Origin: Thermoanaerobaculales bacterium
GTDB lineage: Bacteria; Acidobacteriota; Thermoanaerobaculia; Thermoanaerobaculales; Sulfomarinibacteraceae
Length of the DNA stretch: 64,000 bases
Direction: 5' to 3'
Assembly (NCBI GenBank): GCA_035358815.1
Contig: DAOPQC010000003.1
Coordinates: 1-64,000 of the forward strand
The notes beneath the pieces were generated by a model. The model had not been told where the DNA came from. It saw only the letters and a list, made by a program, of their open reading frames with translations, and did not search any database. A program made the translations under genes and the position numbers. Shown piece after piece: positions 62,280-64,000 of the stretch. Each line of letters opens with the position of its first letter. Position 1 is the first letter of the stretch.

Positions 62280-62362
62280 GATGTCCTCCTCCCTTCCTCT
62301 GGGGTGATGAAGTTGGCTCCCGCGAGGTGCCGGGCTCACGGCCCGCCGCCCGCGGTCGCCGG

Positions 62363-64000
62363 TCATTCTGTCACCGACGCCGGCGCGATCCACCAGTTGC
62401 CGTCGACCGTCGGATGCCACTCGTCCACGCGATCGAGGTACTCGCCGATCAGGTCGGCGACCTCGGTCGATGACCTCCAGACCACCTCCGCCTGCGCCAG
62501 GTGAGGATACCCCCCTCCCCCGGCCGCGCGGTAGTTGTTGCACACCACGGTGAAGCGAGCCCGCGGGTCGAGCGGCCGGCCGCGGTAGCGGAGGTCGCAC
62601 ACCCGATCACCCTCCGGGCGGGTGGGATCGATGCGGTAGCCGACACCAGCCATGGTGTCGACGTTATAGTGCCGCACCTCGGGGTCGGTCAACACCACCC
62701 AGCCGCCGCCGGGAGCGCACTCGAGACCGTCGTAGTAGCGGGCAGCGTGCTCGAGGACGTCCTTGACCTGGGCGCCGGTCAGCGCCACCGACTGCAGCGT
62801 GTTCGGATAGACGTAGAGGCCGTGGACCCAGCGCCAGGTCAGCGGCCCGGCCGCGAGGTCCGGCGTGCGGTCGGAGAGCAGCGAGGCGAGCGACAGATCG
62901 GCCCCCGAGGCGTCGAGCTGCACCGCGTGGATCAGATCGAGCGCGGCGCAGTCGGTGAGCCGGCAGCCGCGCACGGTCACCGGCTCGGAGGCCGAGGTGA
63001 CCGGCGCGTCGAGCGCCTCGGCGACGCGCAGCCGCAGCGGCGCGAACCGCGCTGCGAGCCGCTCGTCGACGGCCGCCTCGGCCACCGGCAGGTTCTCCCC
63101 TTCCCAGCGCGCGATCCGGAAGTGGTCGCCGTCCGCCTCCAGCCAGAGTCCGATCCGGGTGACCAGCTGCGCCCGCGCCCCCGGCTGCGCCACGATCACC
63201 CCGCCGAGCCGCCGCGGCGCGACCTCCTGGTGGCTGTGGCCGGCGAGCAGCACGTCGATGCCGGGGACCCGGGCCAGCCGCCACGCGTAGTTCTCGTACG
63301 CCGTGTCGTCCGGCTGCCCGCTCTCCAGGTCGCGCTCGAAACCGGTGTGCGCGAGCACCACCACGAGGTCGCAGCGCTCCTGCCCGCGCAGCACCGCCAC
63401 CCAGCGCCGGGCCGCGGCGTCCATCGCCTCGAAGCGCAGGCCCTGGTAGTTGGCGGGGCTTTCCCAGCCCGGAACGTTGGGCGTGATCAGGCCGAGCACG
63501 CCGACCCGCAGCGCTCCCGCCTCGAGCACCCGGTAGGGCGCGAAGGCCGGAGCGCCCGAGCGCTCGTCGACGGTGTTGGCGGACAGGAGCGGGAAGGCGG
63601 CCTGGGCCTCGGCGCGGCGGAGCACCTCGAGGCCGAAGTTGAAGTCGTGGTTGCCGACCGCCATCGCGTCGTAGCCGATGAGGTTCATCGCGGTGATCGT
63701 CGGGCTCGGCTCCCGCCAGCGGACATGCGTGAACTGCTCGAGCGGCGATCCCTGGATGGTGTCGCCGCTGTCGAGCAGCAGCACCGGGTGGTCGCTGGTC
63801 CGCCGGATCTCCTCGACGATCGACGCCACCTGGACCAGGGAGCCGTCCGCCGGCCGGTCGCGGGCGTCGTCGAAGGGCAGGACCTGGCCGTGCAGATCCG
63901 AGGTGTGGAGCAGGGTCAGGCGCTGGGGCCCGGCATCCGGACCGGTCCTCGCCGCCAGCCGCCCCGACAGCGCCGCCGCGCCGAGGACAGCCAGCACCAG
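62363..64000 (-). CDS. 5'-nucleotidase / cyclic-phosphodiesterase family protein (5' end outside window)
   Basis: The frame is open at the right edge, so the very start is missing. A signal-peptide-like stretch (MLAVLGAAALSGRLAA) is visible. The metallophosphoesterase domain has LLHTSDLHGQVLPF, LLDSGDTIQG, AVGNHDFNFG and LLAGHSHQEVAPR, all dinuclear-metal ligands. The C-terminal 5_nucleotid_C domain has GCRLTDCAALDLIHAV, YVYPNTLQSVALTGAQVKDVLEHAARYYDG and the FTVVCNNYRAAGGGGYP substrate loop. It hydrolyses nucleotides or cyclic nucleotides outside the cell. It lies upstream of the TonB-dependent receptor and may act with it in nutrient uptake. Confidence 0.9.
   Translation of the reverse strand: MVLAVLGAAALSGRLAARTGPDAGPQRLTLLHTSDLHGQVLPFDDARDRPADGSLVQVASIVEEIRRTSDHPVLLLDSGDTIQGSPLEQFTHVRWREPSPTITAMNLIGYDAMAVGNHDFNFGLEVLRRAEAQAAFPLLSANTVDERSGAPAFAPYRVLEAGALRVGVLGLITPNVPGWESPANYQGLRFEAMDAAARRWVAVLRGQERCDLVVVLAHTGFERDLESGQPDDTAYENYAWRLARVPGIDVLLAGHSHQEVAPRRLGGVIVAQPGARAQLVTRIGLWLEADGDHFRIARWEGENLPVAEAAVDERLAARFAPLRLRVAEALDAPVTSASEPVTVRGCRLTDCAALDLIHAVQLDASGADLSLASLLSDRTPDLAAGPLTWRWVHGLYVYPNTLQSVALTGAQVKDVLEHAARYYDGLECAPGGGWVVLTDPEVRHYNVDTMAGVGYRIDPTRPEGDRVCDLRYRGRPLDPRARFTVVCNNYRAAGGGGYPHLAQAEVVWRSSTEVADLIGEYLDRVDEWHPTVDGNWWIAPASVTE

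Noticed and set aside
62280..62362. Polysaccharide-utilisation locus around the TonB-dependent receptor
   Set aside because: No SusD-like gene or glycoside hydrolase is present; only a nucleotidase-family neighbour.

Overview
The window is 64 kb of very GC-rich DNA (roughly 70% by eye) from a Gram-negative-type bacterium. An Oar-like TonB-dependent receptor with a carboxypeptidase-regulatory N-domain, several secreted beta-sandwich proteins ending in DGFESGD-x-S-x-W, a gingipain-type protease and a multihaem cytochrome c fused to cytochrome b together suggest Acidobacteriota, probably near Thermoanaerobaculia. This is an inference from gene content; there is no rRNA gene to confirm it.

Layout. 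1-9.3 kb is a surface and secreted region: a fragment of a repeat-rich adhesin-like protein, a DUF2975-like membrane protein with its HTH partner, a beta-lactamase-fold lipoprotein, a thioredoxin-like secreted protein and a BNR/YCF48-like protein. Its intergenic gaps carry copies of a short REP-like palindrome. 9.7-11.4 kb holds a NYN-domain protein, a PIN toxin-antitoxin pair and tRNA-Arg. 11.7-18.3 kb holds a NatAB-type ABC exporter, tRNA-Gln with a strong promoter, a divergent AraC regulator / NmrA-like oxidoreductase pair, a PIN-PhoH ATPase and an OsmC protein. 18.6-22.5 kb holds a CHASE2 membrane sensor coupled to an M48 metalloprotease, then a convergent small secreted protein. 22.7-32.3 kb is on the minus strand: xseA, xseB, ispA, a very large membrane glycosyltransferase/DUF2298/NHL fusion, and tlyA. 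32.5-38.1 kb (minus) holds an 11-haem cytochrome c-b fusion, a lytic transglycosylase lipoprotein and a GAF-domain protein. 38.3-45.8 kb (plus) is a lipoprotein followed by an expanded macromolecular-synthesis cluster, rpsU-mutS2-dnaG-rpoD. 46-55.4 kb (minus) holds an M20 hydrolase, yggS, a zinc-ribbon coiled-coil protein, a CAU tRNA, the mlaE-mlaF-mlaD-radA operon and dnaB. 55.7-64 kb holds a secreted C25 protease, the TonB-dependent receptor and a 5'-nucleotidase-family enzyme cut by the window end.

The most striking non-gene feature is a family of thirteen intergenic blocks between 11.4 and 59.4 kb. They are built from two degenerate short tandem repeats: a 6-7-base GGATCTA/GGGGATA type (arm A) and a 6-base GTTCCC type (arm B). 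The complete versions are arranged A-B-spacer-B'-A', so each is a large imperfect palindrome. In three genes (mutS2, yggS, radA) the repeat supplies the stop codon and in two of them the last residues. The REP-like palindrome of the first 9.5 kb and this family do not overlap in distribution.

Promoters resembling the housekeeping TTGACA/TATAAT type can be read in front of many units, with spacers of 16-17 bases. Some genes (dnaG, the ABC ATPase) appear to be transcribed from, or within a few bases of, the start codon.
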